Shown here: positions 8,798 through 19,788 of the stretch, in pieces | Layout: every line of letters begins with the position of its first letter | Numbering within the stretch: position 1 is the stretch's first letter | Source: JAMQKA01 sp034521835 | GTDB taxonomy: Bacteria > Bacteroidota > Rhodothermia > Balneolales > Balneolaceae | Direction: 5' to 3' | Assembly: GCA_034521835.1 (NCBI GenBank) | Contig: JAXHMA010000006.1 | Coordinates: 868,001-932,000 of the forward strand | Length of the DNA: 64,000 nt | Program-made: the position numbers and the translations under genes | The notes under the pieces: model-generated | Databases searched by the model: none | Told to the model about the DNA's origin: nothing | What the model saw: the letters and a program-made list of their open reading frames with translations, nothing else

Positions 8798-9658
8798 CTA
8801 TTGAGATGATGCCGGCGCCTCAGAGACTTCACTATTTACGATCGGCCATACGCCTGGTTGAGGTACACTAACCCCTTTGGTATCGCCCGGGGCTTCATCC
8901 TGTCCAAAATAATAGAGCGGCCATCCTTTGTAGGTTAGCTGCTGCTCTCCGTGGACATCTATTACTGCAAAATTGTTGGTATCCATACTGCTGGGAAGAG
9001 CATCTATTTCGGTGTGGAAAATAGGCCAGGCAGCATTATTACTGAAATCCTCATTCGTAAAATTGTTGGTATTAAACTCATCGTTGGCAAAAGTGTATAG
9101 AGTTCGGCCTTCGGAGTCCGTGAAATAAGTAGTAATCCCTTCGCCTTGCGTGTAATCGCTTGTGTAATTATTGCCGTCGGCGCCGACCAGTTGTTCATCT
9201 GCGATCATTAGACTGTAATTCCCCTTTGCCACGAACCATACATCGTTAACTCCATCTCCGTTTACGGTATTCTGATCATCATTAGCAAAGTAGTAGAGAG
9301 GCCATCCTTTATATGTCGTCTGAATTTCACCGTCAGACCGATGTGTCGTGTCAAAATCAGCAATATCTAATACATTTCCGGTATTAATACTTTGGAGAGT
9401 GACCGGAGGCCAATTCGTAATACAATCACCGGTACATTTGCTTTTTCCCTTAACGTCTAGGGTGAAAAAATAAAGAGCATTGCCACTGTTGTCAGACAAT
9501 ACAGTGCCATGATTTTCAGTCGACATTTGCGTAATGAAAGGTTCTTGCTCACCATTATCCCCGTCATCAAGATTACAACCTGCAACTACAAGCAATGCAA
9601 GTACTGATATTGCCAATGTTTGAAGCATTCTGGGATAACGATTATCTGATTGTGTCAT
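8798..9658 (-). CDS. lipoprotein with secreted repeats (COG4315 type)
   Basis: Lipoprotein of 286 residues with lipobox VVAGC. Two or three copies of the COG4315/PF03640 repeat are visible: NALYFFTLDVKGKSKCTGDC-ITNWPPV, then GRTLYTFANDEF and AAWPIF, and YKGWPLYYF appearing twice. Family members are secreted, often redox-associated, and of unknown biochemical role. The next gene downstream is the heme-motif lipoprotein, consistent with a shared extracytoplasmic redox function. The frame is intact. Confidence 0.8.
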   Translation of the reverse strand: MTQSDNRYPRMLQTLAISVLALLVVAGCNLDDGDNGEQEPFITQMSTENHGTVLSDNSGNALYFFTLDVKGKSKCTGDCITNWPPVTLQSINTGNVLDIADFDTTHRSDGEIQTTYKGWPLYYFANDDQNTVNGDGVNDVWFVAKGNYSLMIADEQLVGADGNNYTSDYTQGEGITTYFTDSEGRTLYTFANDEFNTNNFTNEDFSNNAAWPIFHTEIDALPSSMDTNNFAVIDVHGEQQLTYKGWPLYYFGQDEAPGDTKGVSVPQPGVWPIVNSEVSEAPASSQ

Positions 9659-9710
9659 AAGTTTATCCGTTTTTAGTCATTCTACAGATTTTGGGTTTTA
9701 GTGTTATAAT

Positions 9711-11018
9711 CTAAGATTTAAAGAGAAGGAGGTGCCGGTGGAGTACAGTTCGACATTTCCCCAGCGGACTTCTCTTTATTGGTAGTTTTACGAAGGGCTC
9801 GATACGGAAGCTTGTATTAGACAGCAGGTCTATTTCATATCCCACTGAGAAAGAGGCAGTGCTAAACCAGTGCCGCGTGCCGGTATCATCGCTCCAGTTG
9901 TCTACCAGATCGTAGTCGGGCTCGTTATAGTTAAAGTGATATTCTTCACTTAGCATGATATAGGATGAAACACCCCCCGTGGCAAAAAGACGGGAACCGC
10001 CCATATCCCACAGGTTGAATTTAAGAGCCAGGGGGATTTCCAAAATGGCGCACTGCGCTACGGTTTTGTCCGCAACAATGCCATTGGTCCAATAGCCATA
10101 CGGAGGCTTATATTCGCTGCCATTTGCCACATAGCGGACATCGGCACGGGCTACTCCGGTTCTCACGGCAATATTTTTAGATAAGCTGTATTCCAGGCCT
10201 ATTCCCAGCTGATAGCCGGGTTTTGAAAAATTAGAAAATGATCCGACGGTACTAAGATCGGGTCCCACGGCCACTCCCAATGCTAGAGGAGAGGCCGAGG
10301 AAGCGGACCCGTTGTCGCTGCTAAGGGAGAATCTTCCGCTATTTTCAGTTTCCTGGATATCATTATTGCCTGAGGGAGGGTGATTCTCTGCGAGCATAAA
10401 TTGCGGGGGATTCCAGGAGATAGTAGCTGGTTCTGTTAATGCACAGCCGTAGCAGGAAAAACGATTTATGTAAAGCTGGCTTCCCGCTTTTTCAGATACT
10501 GCAAATACCGGATCAGTGTCATCAGTAGTAACAGCAGAAGTAGAAGATCTGTCTCGTTCACCAGCTGCTATGTTTTGGTTACTGGATTGAGCAACTTCAT
10601 TTTCTATCTCTTCGTTAGTTTTAGGCTGGCTGGACACCGAATTCCCATTCTCAGATGTTGCAATATTGACCTGCTGATCAGATTCAGTTTCGCCTTCGAT
10701 TGGATCCTCTGCTTCATCTTGGGTTGAAGCGCCTGGTTGTTGAACAGGAGGCTCACTGATTTTGTTCGGTAAGCTGTTGATTGATGCGGTTGATCTGTTG
10801 GTTGTTCTGGTAGGTGAAATATCCCAGCAATCCAAAAAGAAGGAGAGAGGCGGCAGTTACCCATATCAGTTTTCGTCGCCGGGACCGTTGAGCCTCCTTC
10901 GCATCGAGCCGATTCTCAAGTTTCAGCCAGTCTTCTTCGTTGTACTCAATATCATACTCCTCGGACCGTGATCTGAAAAACTCCTTAGCGGATCGCTATT
11001 ATGATTTTCGGTCGTCAT
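9711..11018 (-). CDS. membrane-anchored outer-membrane-barrel-like protein, frameshifted
   Basis: Starts at ATG 11018, 11 bases after the sigma-factor stop. A cytoplasmic N-terminus of about 50 residues (DIEYNEEDWLKLENRLDAK) is followed by one transmembrane helix (KLIWVTAASLLLFGLLGYF), a helical QNNQQINRINQQLTEQNQ stretch, a long acidic/Ser-rich linker and a C-terminal barrel-like domain (YQLGIGLEYSLSKNIAVRTG... FRIEPFVKLPI). Two frameshifts, near 10950 and 10770, are needed to join the parts. The position after an ECF sigma gene and the single membrane span suggest an anti-sigma or regulator-like role, but no canonical anti-sigma motif was recognised. Confidence 0.65.
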
Positions 11019-11029
11019 GCTGCGAGGTG

Positions 11030-11557
11030 TTAAATTAGGTTTTTCTCCAAAATGGATTTCAAATTGCGCTTCGCCTTGGCTAGGTTGGATTTCGATGTAC
11101 CAACACTAATGTCAAGCATGCTAGCAATCTCCCGATGTTTGAAGCCCTCAATCACAAACAGGTTAAACACGGTACGGTAGGCTGGAGTCAATCCCGGACC
11201 ATCTCTACGATCTCTTTATAAGAAATACCGCTGATAATCGTCTGCTCCTCCGCCATCTCCCCCCGTGCCGCTTCAAGATCATCCCAATCTGCCTTATTCT
11301 TTTGTTTGTGATAGCGATTGATCGCCTTATTTATAATAATCTGCCCTGAGCCACGGTTTAAACGGGCGGTCGGGATCATAGGATTCTATATTCGAGAAAA
11401 CATTCATAAAAGCATCGTTTAAGATTGCAGCGGCCTCGTCTCGGGAATCTGTATAACGAAGCGTAATGCTCATGCCGTAGGCATAATACTTTTTATAGAG
11501 CTCTTTCTGGCTCTCACGCTTTCGTTCTTTGCATCCTTTTATAATCTCCCTATTCAA
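11030..11557 (-). CDS. ECF RNA polymerase sigma factor, frameshifted
   Basis: Region 2 is read from 11557: CKERKRESQKELYKKYYAYG and the DEAAAILNDAFMNVFSNI block that binds core polymerase and the -10 element. Region 4 lies at the end in another frame: LTPAYRTVFNLFVIEGFKHREIASMLDISVGTSKSNLAKAK, a clear helix-turn-helix for the -35 element. Two shifts (near 11340-11380 and near 11195) join three frames. The downstream membrane-anchored protein starts 11 bases later and is probably its regulator. Such pairs usually respond to envelope signals. Confidence 0.85.
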
Positions 11558-11887
11558 GGCGATTCAATCCCATCTGGCTTATTTAAAATTCAGCGTGATA
11601 TTACCTTCCTATTCTACTAGCCTATACAACGAAAGAGGCAGGAGGGTTGCCTCTAATCTTAAAATAAAAGTATTAATGTTTAGTAGATAGAAGGAGTATT
11701 ATAAAAATACATTTCACACGCTTACAGATGCATGCCCTTGGAAATGTTGCTCTTGCGTCTTCAAAAGAAATAAGAGGGGGACAAAGTCAAAAAAAACTCT
11801 TGTTTGATAAAGGCATATTGTAACCATTCAGCCAAATATCACGTACATTCGGAAGAGTAAAATTGATTAGCAATATACATTCGGCCT

Positions 11888-12860
11888 TTGAAAAACAGCT
11901 CTCAATCATATCATGCAGACGTAGTGGGAAAGATTCTAATTCTGATCTTCCTGTTTTCCCACGATATTAATTCCGAGGCCCTCTCCGCCGATCGTATATA
12001 TGGAACCCAAAAGCCGTACCTGGTGAAGGAGTTTGTCCTGGATGGTGCAGGTATTTTAAAGACCTATACGCTCTCTGGTAATATCGAGGTGCAAGCCTAT
12101 TCCACTTCCTCAAACAAAGTTCGGGTTGAGCTCTATGTGGAACGGGGATATGCCTTATGGTCAGAGAGCCGAAACCTGGATAACTACCGTATCAACATTC
12201 TGCAGCGGGGTAATGAAGTGATCGCCTCGGTAGAGGAAAAGAAGCGAAGCCGGGGACTGTTCAGCGATAAGATCAATTTCAATTTTAAGATCTACGTGCC
12301 GGCCAGCATGTCTCAGTGAGCTCAAAACGCTGGGTGGCAATATTAAGCTGAGCGGACTTACCGGTGATCAAATGGTCAAGACCAGTGGCGGCAATATCAC
12401 GCTCAACAACCTGAAAGGGAAAATAGGAGCCTATACTACGGGAGGAACAATTGAAATACGAGAGAACCGCGGAACTATTTTTGCCCAGACAGAAGGCGGA
12501 GATATCAACGCAGAACACTCGGAAGGAGAACTAAGACTTCGAACAACAGGTGGAAATATCACTTCCACACATGTTTCAGGTTCGTTCATTGCCCGCGCTG
12601 ACGCCGGTAATATTCGTGGCCAGTTTAACAATATCGGGCAAGGTATAAGCATGGAAACCTCCGCGGGAAATCTATATGCGGATTTGCCGATCGGAGTAGG
12701 TTTCGACCTGAGTGCTACGGGCTCACAGATCGTTTTTGATAATGTTGAGGCGTTTCAGGGCAGTAAAAACGTTCGCTCTGTGGAGGGCAGAATCTATGGC
12801 GGGGGCGTTCCGGTACGTCTGCGGGCTTCAACGGGCACAATAACAGTTAAAACGAACTAG
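11888..12860 (+). CDS. DUF4097-type beta-strand repeat protein, one frameshift
   Basis: Exported adhesin-like protein of about 320 residues. A weak signal sequence (VVGKILILIFLFSHDINS) precedes a strand-rich domain. From about residue 140 there are repeated short units such as KTSGGNITLNNLKG, AYTTGGTIEIRENRG, AQTEGGDINAEHSEG and LRTTGGNITSTHVSG, the parallel-beta pattern of DUF4097. A single shift near 12310 separates the halves. The start is a TTG at 11888. It is divergent from the sigma-factor unit and abuts the PP2C phosphatase gene, with which it shares a junction without a gap. Confidence 0.75.
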
Positions 12861-14962
12861 ATGGCGGACGGGAGGCAATATATCATCAAGAGGATTCTGA
12901 CGAGCCTTAAAGTGCTACTTGTGCTGCTTTTTCTATTGCCTTCCACCGGTTTGCCGTTACAGCTTTTTGACGGCCCCGTACAGCTTTCGCAGTCGGATTT
13001 TTCCCTGGAAGACCAGACCATCTACATAGCCGATACCTGGCGGTTCCAACCGGGTGATAACATGCAGTGGGCCTCTCCAACAGTAGATGACAGTGACTGG
13101 CAGAAAGTAAGTACCTACCTGGGGCCTTCGGAACTTCCCTTTATCGACTGGGAGGGGATCGGATGGTTCAGGCTGCACATCAGCGTGGACTCCACCTTGG
13201 TGAACTATCCACTTGCTCTGCTGATTGAGCAGCATAACGGGGCCTCACAGATATACCTGGATGGAAAGCTGCTCTACAGCCTGGGAGAGGTATCGATGTT
13301 TGAGGAGGACTTCCAGCCATATCGCGACCTGCAGCGCACGGCCCATCCGGTTTTCAGATACCGGTGAGCACGTGCTGGCTGTCCGCTATGCCAACCATGA
13401 TGCGCATCGTTTCAATGAGATCTGGATTTACTGCCGGGTTTCGTTTTCTCATAGGAGATCTCAATTATCATATAAAAGCTCGGATTGATCAGATAGAATC
13501 GACCCCTCTTAACCTGATGTTTTACGGGGGCGGTCTGCTCGCCTTTACCGTCATCCATTTTTTGCTGTTTCTGTTTTATCCATCCGAAAAACGAAATCTC
13601 TATTTTGCACTATTTACCGGGCTGCTGACCATCATAAGCTACTCCGAACTGCAGACCTCTTTCGCTGAGTCACCGATGCTGGCGATCTCTTATTATCGTT
13701 TCAGCCTCATTGCATGGATTTTGACCATTATTTACGCCCTGCGCTTTACCTATAGTCTTTTTTATGAAAAGGCCCCATACCAATTTTGGGCATTTGCAGT
13801 GATAGGCGTATCGCTGGCGGTAGCAACCTGGTTCAAAGCTGACGGTCTTTATTTTTATCGAGAACTTTTTTTGCTGATCTCCATCCTTGAGATTTTGCGT
13901 GTACTGCTATTTTCCTTCACCAAGCGGAAAGAGGGCGTGTGGATCATTGCTGCAGGACTAGTGTTCTTTGTTCTCGGTATCTTTTATACCATTTTGTCTA
14001 ATATGGACATGATCCCGAGCAGTTCGTTTAGTGGGAACCTGGTGGGATCAGTAGCGTTCATTTTTTCAATGTCAGTCTATCTTTCACGAGATTTTGCTCG
14101 TACCCAGCAGCGCCTTGAGCGTAAACTGGAAGAGGTGAAACATCTGTCGGAGCGCTCGCTTGAGCAGGAGCGAATCAACAAGCAGAAAGAGCTTGAAACG
14201 GAAGCTCCTGGCCGCGGAGAATGAGCGGAAAACCAAAGAACTGGAGGAAGCCCGGGCGCTGCAGCTTTCGATGCTACCTAAGCAGCTTCCCAAATCAGAT
14301 TACTGGGATATCGCCGTATTTATGGAGACGGCCCAAGAGGTAGGAGGCGACTGATTATGATTTCAGCCTGTCGAAAAATGGAACCATGACGGTAGCTCTT
14401 GGTGATGCTACCGGCCATGGCATGAAGGCAGGTATCATGGTGGCTACGGCAAAAAGCTACTTCCATACCCTGGCCGATGAGCATGACAACCTTGGAATCA
14501 TTCGGCGGATGTCTTCGGGAATCAAAGAATATGGATCTGAAATCGTTATATATGAGCTTGATGCTGATAAAATGCGATCGCCATGATCTCAAGATATGCT
14601 CAGCCGGCATGCCACCTGCACTACTGTACAAAAAAGAATACCACAAAGTAGAACAGATTCTTTTAAAAGGAATGCCGCTGGGCAGTAAACTCGATTATCC
14701 CTACAAGGAAAAAGAACTCGCACTGTCCGAAGGGGACACCCTGCTGCTGATGAGTGACGGCTTGATGGAGCTGTTTAATGAGCAACGAGATCTGCTGGGG
14801 CTGAAACGGATAGAATCGGTGTTCAAAGAAGCAGCCGATTCCTCTGCGGCCGATATTCTTTCGCAGATTACCAAATATGCTGACCAATGGTCTGGCAGCA
14901 CCGCTCAGAAAGATGATATGACCATACTGGTAATGAAAGCAAAAAAACCGTCAAATTTGTAA
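12861..14962 (+). CDS. 7TM sensor with SpoIIE-type PP2C phosphatase, frameshifted
   Basis: Multidomain sensor of about 700 residues. Order: signal anchor; a periplasmic jelly-roll domain like those in 7TMR-DISMED2 and GH2 sugar-binding domains (TWRFQPGDNMQWASPTVDDSDW); seven hydrophobic helices between about 13500 and 14090; a coiled coil (RLERKLEEVKHLSERSL...); then a PP2C/SpoIIE phosphatase with ALQLSMLPKQLP, ETAQEVGGD-YYDF, VALGDATGHGMKAG, CSAGMPPALLY, LLLMSDGLMEL and QKDDMTILVMK. The metal-binding Asp residues are present. At least four shifts are needed (near 13360, 13450-13490, 14210, 14350 and 14580). Likely output is dephosphorylation of an anti-sigma antagonist; no partner gene is seen. 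Confidence 0.85.
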
Positions 14963-15008
14963 CAACCATATTGCTGATTCGTAAAACTCGCTGTAATATA
15001 ATCCTACG

Positions 15009-16437
15009 CTGAAGCAAAGCTTAATATATACCGCAATTCTCTTGTTTGGACTCTCACTGGGTGCAATGGCACAAAGCTCCGGTGAGCAGCCAGAGGAAGA
15101 TCCTTTCAAAAATGATCCCTTCTTTTCCAGGCCGCTGCAGGATTTTTTCCAGCAGTCATCCTCCCAGGACAGCTCAAAAGATCCTGAGGAAAATGTTACA
15201 AGCCGCCTGCGCAGGCTGAATGACGAGGGCGTTGACTACGACACATTTCTGGAGGCGGGACCCTATAACTCCAATGCGCTGTATGCAAACTATCCGAACC
15301 TGCCGATGATCCATTTTAACAGGGTAAATGGACTTTTCCTGGGACTTAAAAAAGAGCGTATGCAGTGGTACAATGATGAATGGCTTCTCGATATCCCATC
15401 AATCCAGACGCATGGCATGATCGGGTACTCTACAGCCCAAAAGGAATGGAATTATACTATTGGACTTGAAAAGCTATTTGGCCGGAAAAAATATATGATG
15501 GTGGGTGCAGAATATTATAAGGCTACAGCTACCGATGACTACTGGCGCGTAGGGTTAACCGAAACGACCATCACGTCGCTCCTTGGAGGTTATGATTTCC
15601 TGGACTACTACCGCCAAGATGGATATGGTACATATCTTGTTTTACGATCCCGCCGGCTGTTTGAAGGCGGTGTCTCTTTTAACCAAACTCAGTACAGCAG
15701 TATGAATCAGCAAACTGACTGGGCGCTGTTTGGATCGGGCGGAAGATATCGGCCAAATCCACCTGTTGAGGTACTCGGAGGTTCAGCCGTTGACACGTTA
15801 GATATCAGCACTCTTTCGTTTTCAGGTTCATTTAATCCCAAGCGTTTAATCCTGTCTGATTTCTTCGATACAGTGAGTCTCTCCGGCGTTATTGAACTGG
15901 CCGATCCGGGGCATCGGAAATTCCGACTACAACTACACTAAATATACAGGTGAATTGACGAGCTACCTTAATTTTGAACCGGGTGGAGTTCTAAAATACC
16001 GGCTAAAGATGGGCAGCATTATTGGTGAGGCTCCCAATTTTAAAGAATTTCAGCTGGGCGGGGTCGGTTCGCTGCGGGCTTTGCCATATAAATCGCTTTC
16101 TGGCGGAATGCCGGGTAATGGTCATTTGGGCAACCAGATGATTCTTAGCAATGTTGAGATGCAGTTTGGCTCTCCAATTAATAGTTCAAACAGCTGGCTC
16201 GATTTTGACGACTTCTTCCTCAGTCTTTTCCTGGATTCTGGATGGATAAATTACAGCGATGAGCTCCAAAAAAAATCCAGTTCATTTGCTGATTTTTCAG
16301 AATTCAGTTTTTCTGATTTGAGACACAACGCGGGGATCGGAATTGGCTCCAGCCTGATCCGTTTCGAGCTGGCCTGGGATCTCAACGAAACCGAACGGGC
16401 ACCAGTATTTTGGGTTCGGCTGAATCCCACCTTTTAA
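15009..16437 (+). CDS. Omp85/BamA-like outer-membrane barrel protein, one frameshift
   Basis: Protein of about 475 residues. The signal peptide KQSLIYTAILLFGLSLGAMAQ runs straight from a CTG codon at 15009; an in-frame TAA lies five codons upstream and there is no ATG between, so CTG (or a misread ATG) is the start; a TTG at 15042 would give only half a signal. The mature N-terminus is acidic and Gln-rich, followed by an LRRLNDEGVDYD segment. The C-terminal half is a barrel, with the surface-antigen D15 motif FQLGGVGSLRALPYKSLSGG and a terminal aromatic strand PVFWVRLNPTF. One shift near 15920-15930. Export or surface-assembly role inferred from the fold. Confidence 0.7.
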
Positions 16438-16518
16438 CTACCTCCAGCACTTGGTAAATGGATTGAAGAAAGGCTATACGAGGAAAGAATATCGCCTGTC
16501 TATTGAATGTTGTCCATA

Positions 16519-16554
16519 AAAAAGCTTTCCTCCGGTCAAGAAGGAAAGCTTTTT
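16519..16554 (+). terminator. strong intrinsic terminator
   Basis: Perfect 13-base stem, aaaaagctttcct and its complement, with a 10-base loop and A/T runs on both sides. It follows the barrel gene by about 80 bases. With A-run before and T-run after, it can act in both directions. The remaining sequence to the mltG start at 16783 shows no other feature. Confidence 0.85.
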
Positions 16555-16782
16555 CTTTAGGGCATTTGGTGCTTTGTGAAGCATCCAAATAAACATTTTA
16601 TTACCCCTGTTTGTTACGAGCTAATCTCAAAAAAGTTACAATCTAATATCGATAGTGCGGATAAGATGAATTATTTTTTCTAGGCATTAACCTGTATATT
16701 CTCATCATTCTTCACCTCAACATCCTATCTTCTTCGAAAGGAATAACCAACTGTAAATTCAGCTACTAACAGGCAAAAAAAA

Positions 16783-17862
16783 TTGAATATCAAGAAGTTT
16801 ATACCAGCTACCACAGCAGAGCTGTTTGCAGCATTTATGGTTTGTTTAGCCTGTTTAGTGTTGGTTTTGGGCTCTCGTCTTTCCCGCCTTTCCGATTCCA
16901 ATTCAATCCACACAGATAGACCCATTCACATCTATCTTCATGAAACAATGGATCTCTCCGAACTGAGCACGATGCTTGCAGATTCCGGTGTGGTTGAGAG
17001 TCGTAATGAGTTGGTATGGGCCGGGCGTTTACTGGGATGGAATCGCTTTAATACCGGTCACTATCTTATTGACGGAGATTACTCCTATGATGTCCTTCTC
17101 TCCCGGATGGCCCGCGGCATCCAGGATCCTGTTATCCTGACAATTATCCCGGGGATGAACCAAGCGCGAGTAGTGATGACAGTGGCTTCCCATTTTACCT
17201 TCGATTCTACCACGTTTGCTAACACCCTCACCGACACTACCTTTTTGAGTGAACAGGGCCTTGAGCCAAATGAGTGGATCGGGAGGATGCTGCCAGATAG
17301 CTATTCAATCTATTGGACCGCAACACCTGGGGCCGTCATAAAACGCATTCTTAATGAATTCCGTGCGAAGGTAACGCAACAGTATGCCGATCGTTTGAAG
17401 GAGCTTGATCGAACGGTAGATGAGATTGTTACCCTGGCTTCGATTATTGAATGGGAAGGGCGGCACGAAGAGGAGCTGGCAACTATAAGTGGTCTATATT
17501 GGAATCGCCTGCAAAGGGGCATGCGCCTGCAAGCCGATCCGACCGTAAATTACGCGGTAGGAGAGCGCCGCAGACTGCTGTACGAAGACTACAGGATTGA
17601 CCATCCCTACAACACCTACGTAATTGACGGGCTACCCCCGGGACCGATTACCAATCCGAGTTTGAACTCGATAAAAGCGGCTCTTTTCCCGGAGGAACAT
17701 GACTATCTGTACATGGTAGCAACGCCTGAGGGGTATCACCTGTTTTCAGAGACCTTTGAAGAGCACAAGCAGAAAAGCGAAGAATGGAGAAAATGGCTCC
17801 GTAAACAGTACGAGATCAAGCGTGAGCGGGAAAGCCAGCAGAGTTCTAACGATGCCAGTTAG
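16783..17862 (+). CDS. mltG: endolytic peptidoglycan transglycosylase MltG
   Basis: Inner-membrane enzyme that cuts nascent glycan strands. One N-terminal helix (LFAAFMVCLACLVLVLGS) anchors it. A LysM-like region (IYLHETMDLSELSTMLADSG) is followed by the YceG catalytic domain with the active-site Glu in TLASIIEWEG and the conserved NRLQRGMRLQADPTVNYA and TYVIDGLPPGPITNPSLNSIKAA blocks. Length of 359 residues is normal. Start is TTG at 16783. The C-terminal 25 residues are highly charged. The frame is intact, in contrast to its upstream neighbours. Confidence 0.93.
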   Translation: MNIKKFIPATTAELFAAFMVCLACLVLVLGSRLSRLSDSNSIHTDRPIHIYLHETMDLSELSTMLADSGVVESRNELVWAGRLLGWNRFNTGHYLIDGDYSYDVLLSRMARGIQDPVILTIIPGMNQARVVMTVASHFTFDSTTFANTLTDTTFLSEQGLEPNEWIGRMLPDSYSIYWTATPGAVIKRILNEFRAKVTQQYADRLKELDRTVDEIVTLASIIEWEGRHEEELATISGLYWNRLQRGMRLQADPTVNYAVGERRRLLYEDYRIDHPYNTYVIDGLPPGPITNPSLNSIKAALFPEEHDYLYMVATPEGYHLFSETFEEHKQKSEEWRKWLRKQYEIKRERESQQSSNDAS

Positions 17863-17894
17863 CTCTTCTAAATATTTCGATCAGCAACGGATTT

Positions 17895-19760
17895 TCAGTT
17901 AACAACTGGCTGATTGCCCTCTAAAGTCATCTCGAAGACCTTCACCTCTTGGTTTACATGCGTACCATTAAAGTTAATATTATTGATCAGACCCTCATAG
18001 AGCGGGTAGGTTTTGATGATATCTTTCAGCAGTGCCGGATTTTCAATCTGTTCTAGAATTTTTAGCAAGTAATCGGCGGAATCGTAGCCGATCATAGCAT
18101 AGCGGTTGGCCTCCTGCCCAAATCGCTGATTGAACTCTTCCCGGAATTGCGCCACACGCTCACTATCTGGATCGCTGTAAAAGCTCTCGGTGTAGTAGAT
18201 TGCCCGATTTCGAATCCGATCCTCAGGGATTTCGGTAGCTCCCCATTCTTGTGAACCAAGCACGGTTAAATCAGTTTGCATCACCTGCAGATCAATCATG
18301 AGAAGATCGATAAGGGTAGCGGCAGCTTGCCCGGTAAACGGGGCATAGATGCCATCAAGATTGTTTCTAATCACAGTTTTTTCCTGCCTGTTGTTTATAT
18401 TTCCACCACCCGAATTTAGTGAGACGTCCCCTTGGCGGCGGATCAACGTGTCGGGACCAAATTGGTTGGTGTATTCGGTGATATCATACCCGCCGGTTTG
18501 CAGGTCTTCTACAAAAAAGTGCTTAATATGTGCTCCCAGTCGCTCTGCTTCGCGACGGAAAGCGTAGGCTGAGGAAGCACCAAGAGAGTTTTTTTCTGCA
18601 AAAACAGCCAGGGTGTCCATGTTCAGTTGTTTTACGGCAAACTCAGCCATGCGCTGGCCGTGACTCGAAAAGGTAGGATTCGCCTGGAAAACATAAGGGT
18701 TGTCAATATTAAGGCTGTCAGCGTTGGCAAGCGGAGCGAGCACCGGTATTTGATACTCCTCTGCCAGTTCTGCAACCCGCATAGCTGGCTCGGAATAAAG
18801 CGGTCCCAACACGGCATCCACATTATTACTCCATGCAAGGTAATTCATGGCATAGCCTGCAGAATCGATATCAGCACCGGTATTTTGGTATCGTATAAAC
18901 GCCTTTTTATCAGCATTCCGCTGGTTGAACTGTTCTGCCGCCAAAAGATAGCCCTGGTATAAGCCTTGTGAAACACTGAACTGCGGGGAGTTCGAACTGA
19001 ACTTTGGTAAAACTGCCCCAATATCATAGACCATTCCACGCGGGGCCGAAAGGCGGTTGGTAAGGGCATCACGGTAAACATACGTGGCAGAACTGCCCAG
19101 TTCTTGCTCGAGATTAGCAATAGCCTCTTCTTCATCGCCGGGAATTGATTGACGTAGCTCCTCCAGCAAAAACGTTGCCATCTGGTAATCTACCTTTCCA
19201 AACGCAGATTCAACCAAATCTAATTTAACGGTCGTGTAGTTGGCTGCCTGGAAAGCTTGCCTGCGCTGAGCCAGGGTCAGATAGTCTAAAATACCGTTGT
19301 AAAGAATGTTTGCATTGTTAATAAGAGCGGAACCGTCGCCAATTTCTATTATATCGTGCAGCCGGTTCAGGGCAGAGCCAAATTGATTTAGATGGAAATC
19401 AGCCAAGGCAGAGGTATAGCGTCCCTCCAGCTGGATTTCTCGCGCTGCGTTTACAGGAATTGCATCAAGGTAGGAGCGCGCTTTCAGGTATTCACCGAGG
19501 CTGTAATAGGTTTTTCCCGTAAAAAGAATGGCCTGTGGAGATTCAAGAGACTGGAATATCTGCAGGGCTTCCTCAAACTGTTCATTCTCATATAATTTAA
19601 GACCTTCCTCAAAATTTTGAGCAAGTGCAGGAGAGAAGAAAGCAAAGCTTACAAAAAACAGGGCAGATAATACCACGTGTCGAAGTCGCTGATTGAAAAA
19701 GCTTGTATTCACAGTTGAGTTGGATATTAGGTTAAAAGCATGAGTTGTAGTTTTATACAA
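17895..19760 (-). CDS. TPR plus periplasmic binding (LivJ/Peripla_BP_6-like) protein
   Basis: Exported protein of 621 residues. Signal peptide ends in FFSPALAQ. Residues about 50-215 form TPR-like helical pairs (FEEGLKLYENEQFEEALQIF). From about 240 a type I periplasmic-binding fold follows: IGAVLPKFSSNS, QGYLLAAEQFNQRN, VDAVLGPLYSEPAMRVAELA, IPVLAPLANAD and YDSADYLLKILEQ. No ABC permease or ATPase gene is nearby, so it may work as an LpoA-like envelope sensor or scaffold rather than in transport. It follows guaA by 28 bases on the same strand. Confidence 0.8.
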   Translation of the reverse strand: MYKTTTHAFNLISNSTVNTSFFNQRLRHVVLSALFFVSFAFFSPALAQNFEEGLKLYENEQFEEALQIFQSLESPQAILFTGKTYYSLGEYLKARSYLDAIPVNAAREIQLEGRYTSALADFHLNQFGSALNRLHDIIEIGDGSALINNANILYNGILDYLTLAQRRQAFQAANYTTVKLDLVESAFGKVDYQMATFLLEELRQSIPGDEEEAIANLEQELGSSATYVYRDALTNRLSAPRGMVYDIGAVLPKFSSNSPQFSVSQGLYQGYLLAAEQFNQRNADKKAFIRYQNTGADIDSAGYAMNYLAWSNNVDAVLGPLYSEPAMRVAELAEEYQIPVLAPLANADSLNIDNPYVFQANPTFSSHGQRMAEFAVKQLNMDTLAVFAEKNSLGASSAYAFRREAERLGAHIKHFFVEDLQTGGYDITEYTNQFGPDTLIRRQGDVSLNSGGGNINNRQEKTVIRNNLDGIYAPFTGQAAATLIDLLMIDLQVMQTDLTVLGSQEWGATEIPEDRIRNRAIYYTESFYSDPDSERVAQFREEFNQRFGQEANRYAMIGYDSADYLLKILEQIENPALLKDIIKTYPLYEGLINNINFNGTHVNQEVKVFEMTLEGNQPVVN

Positions 19761-19788
19761 TAACTACGTAAAAATGTTTTCAATTATT

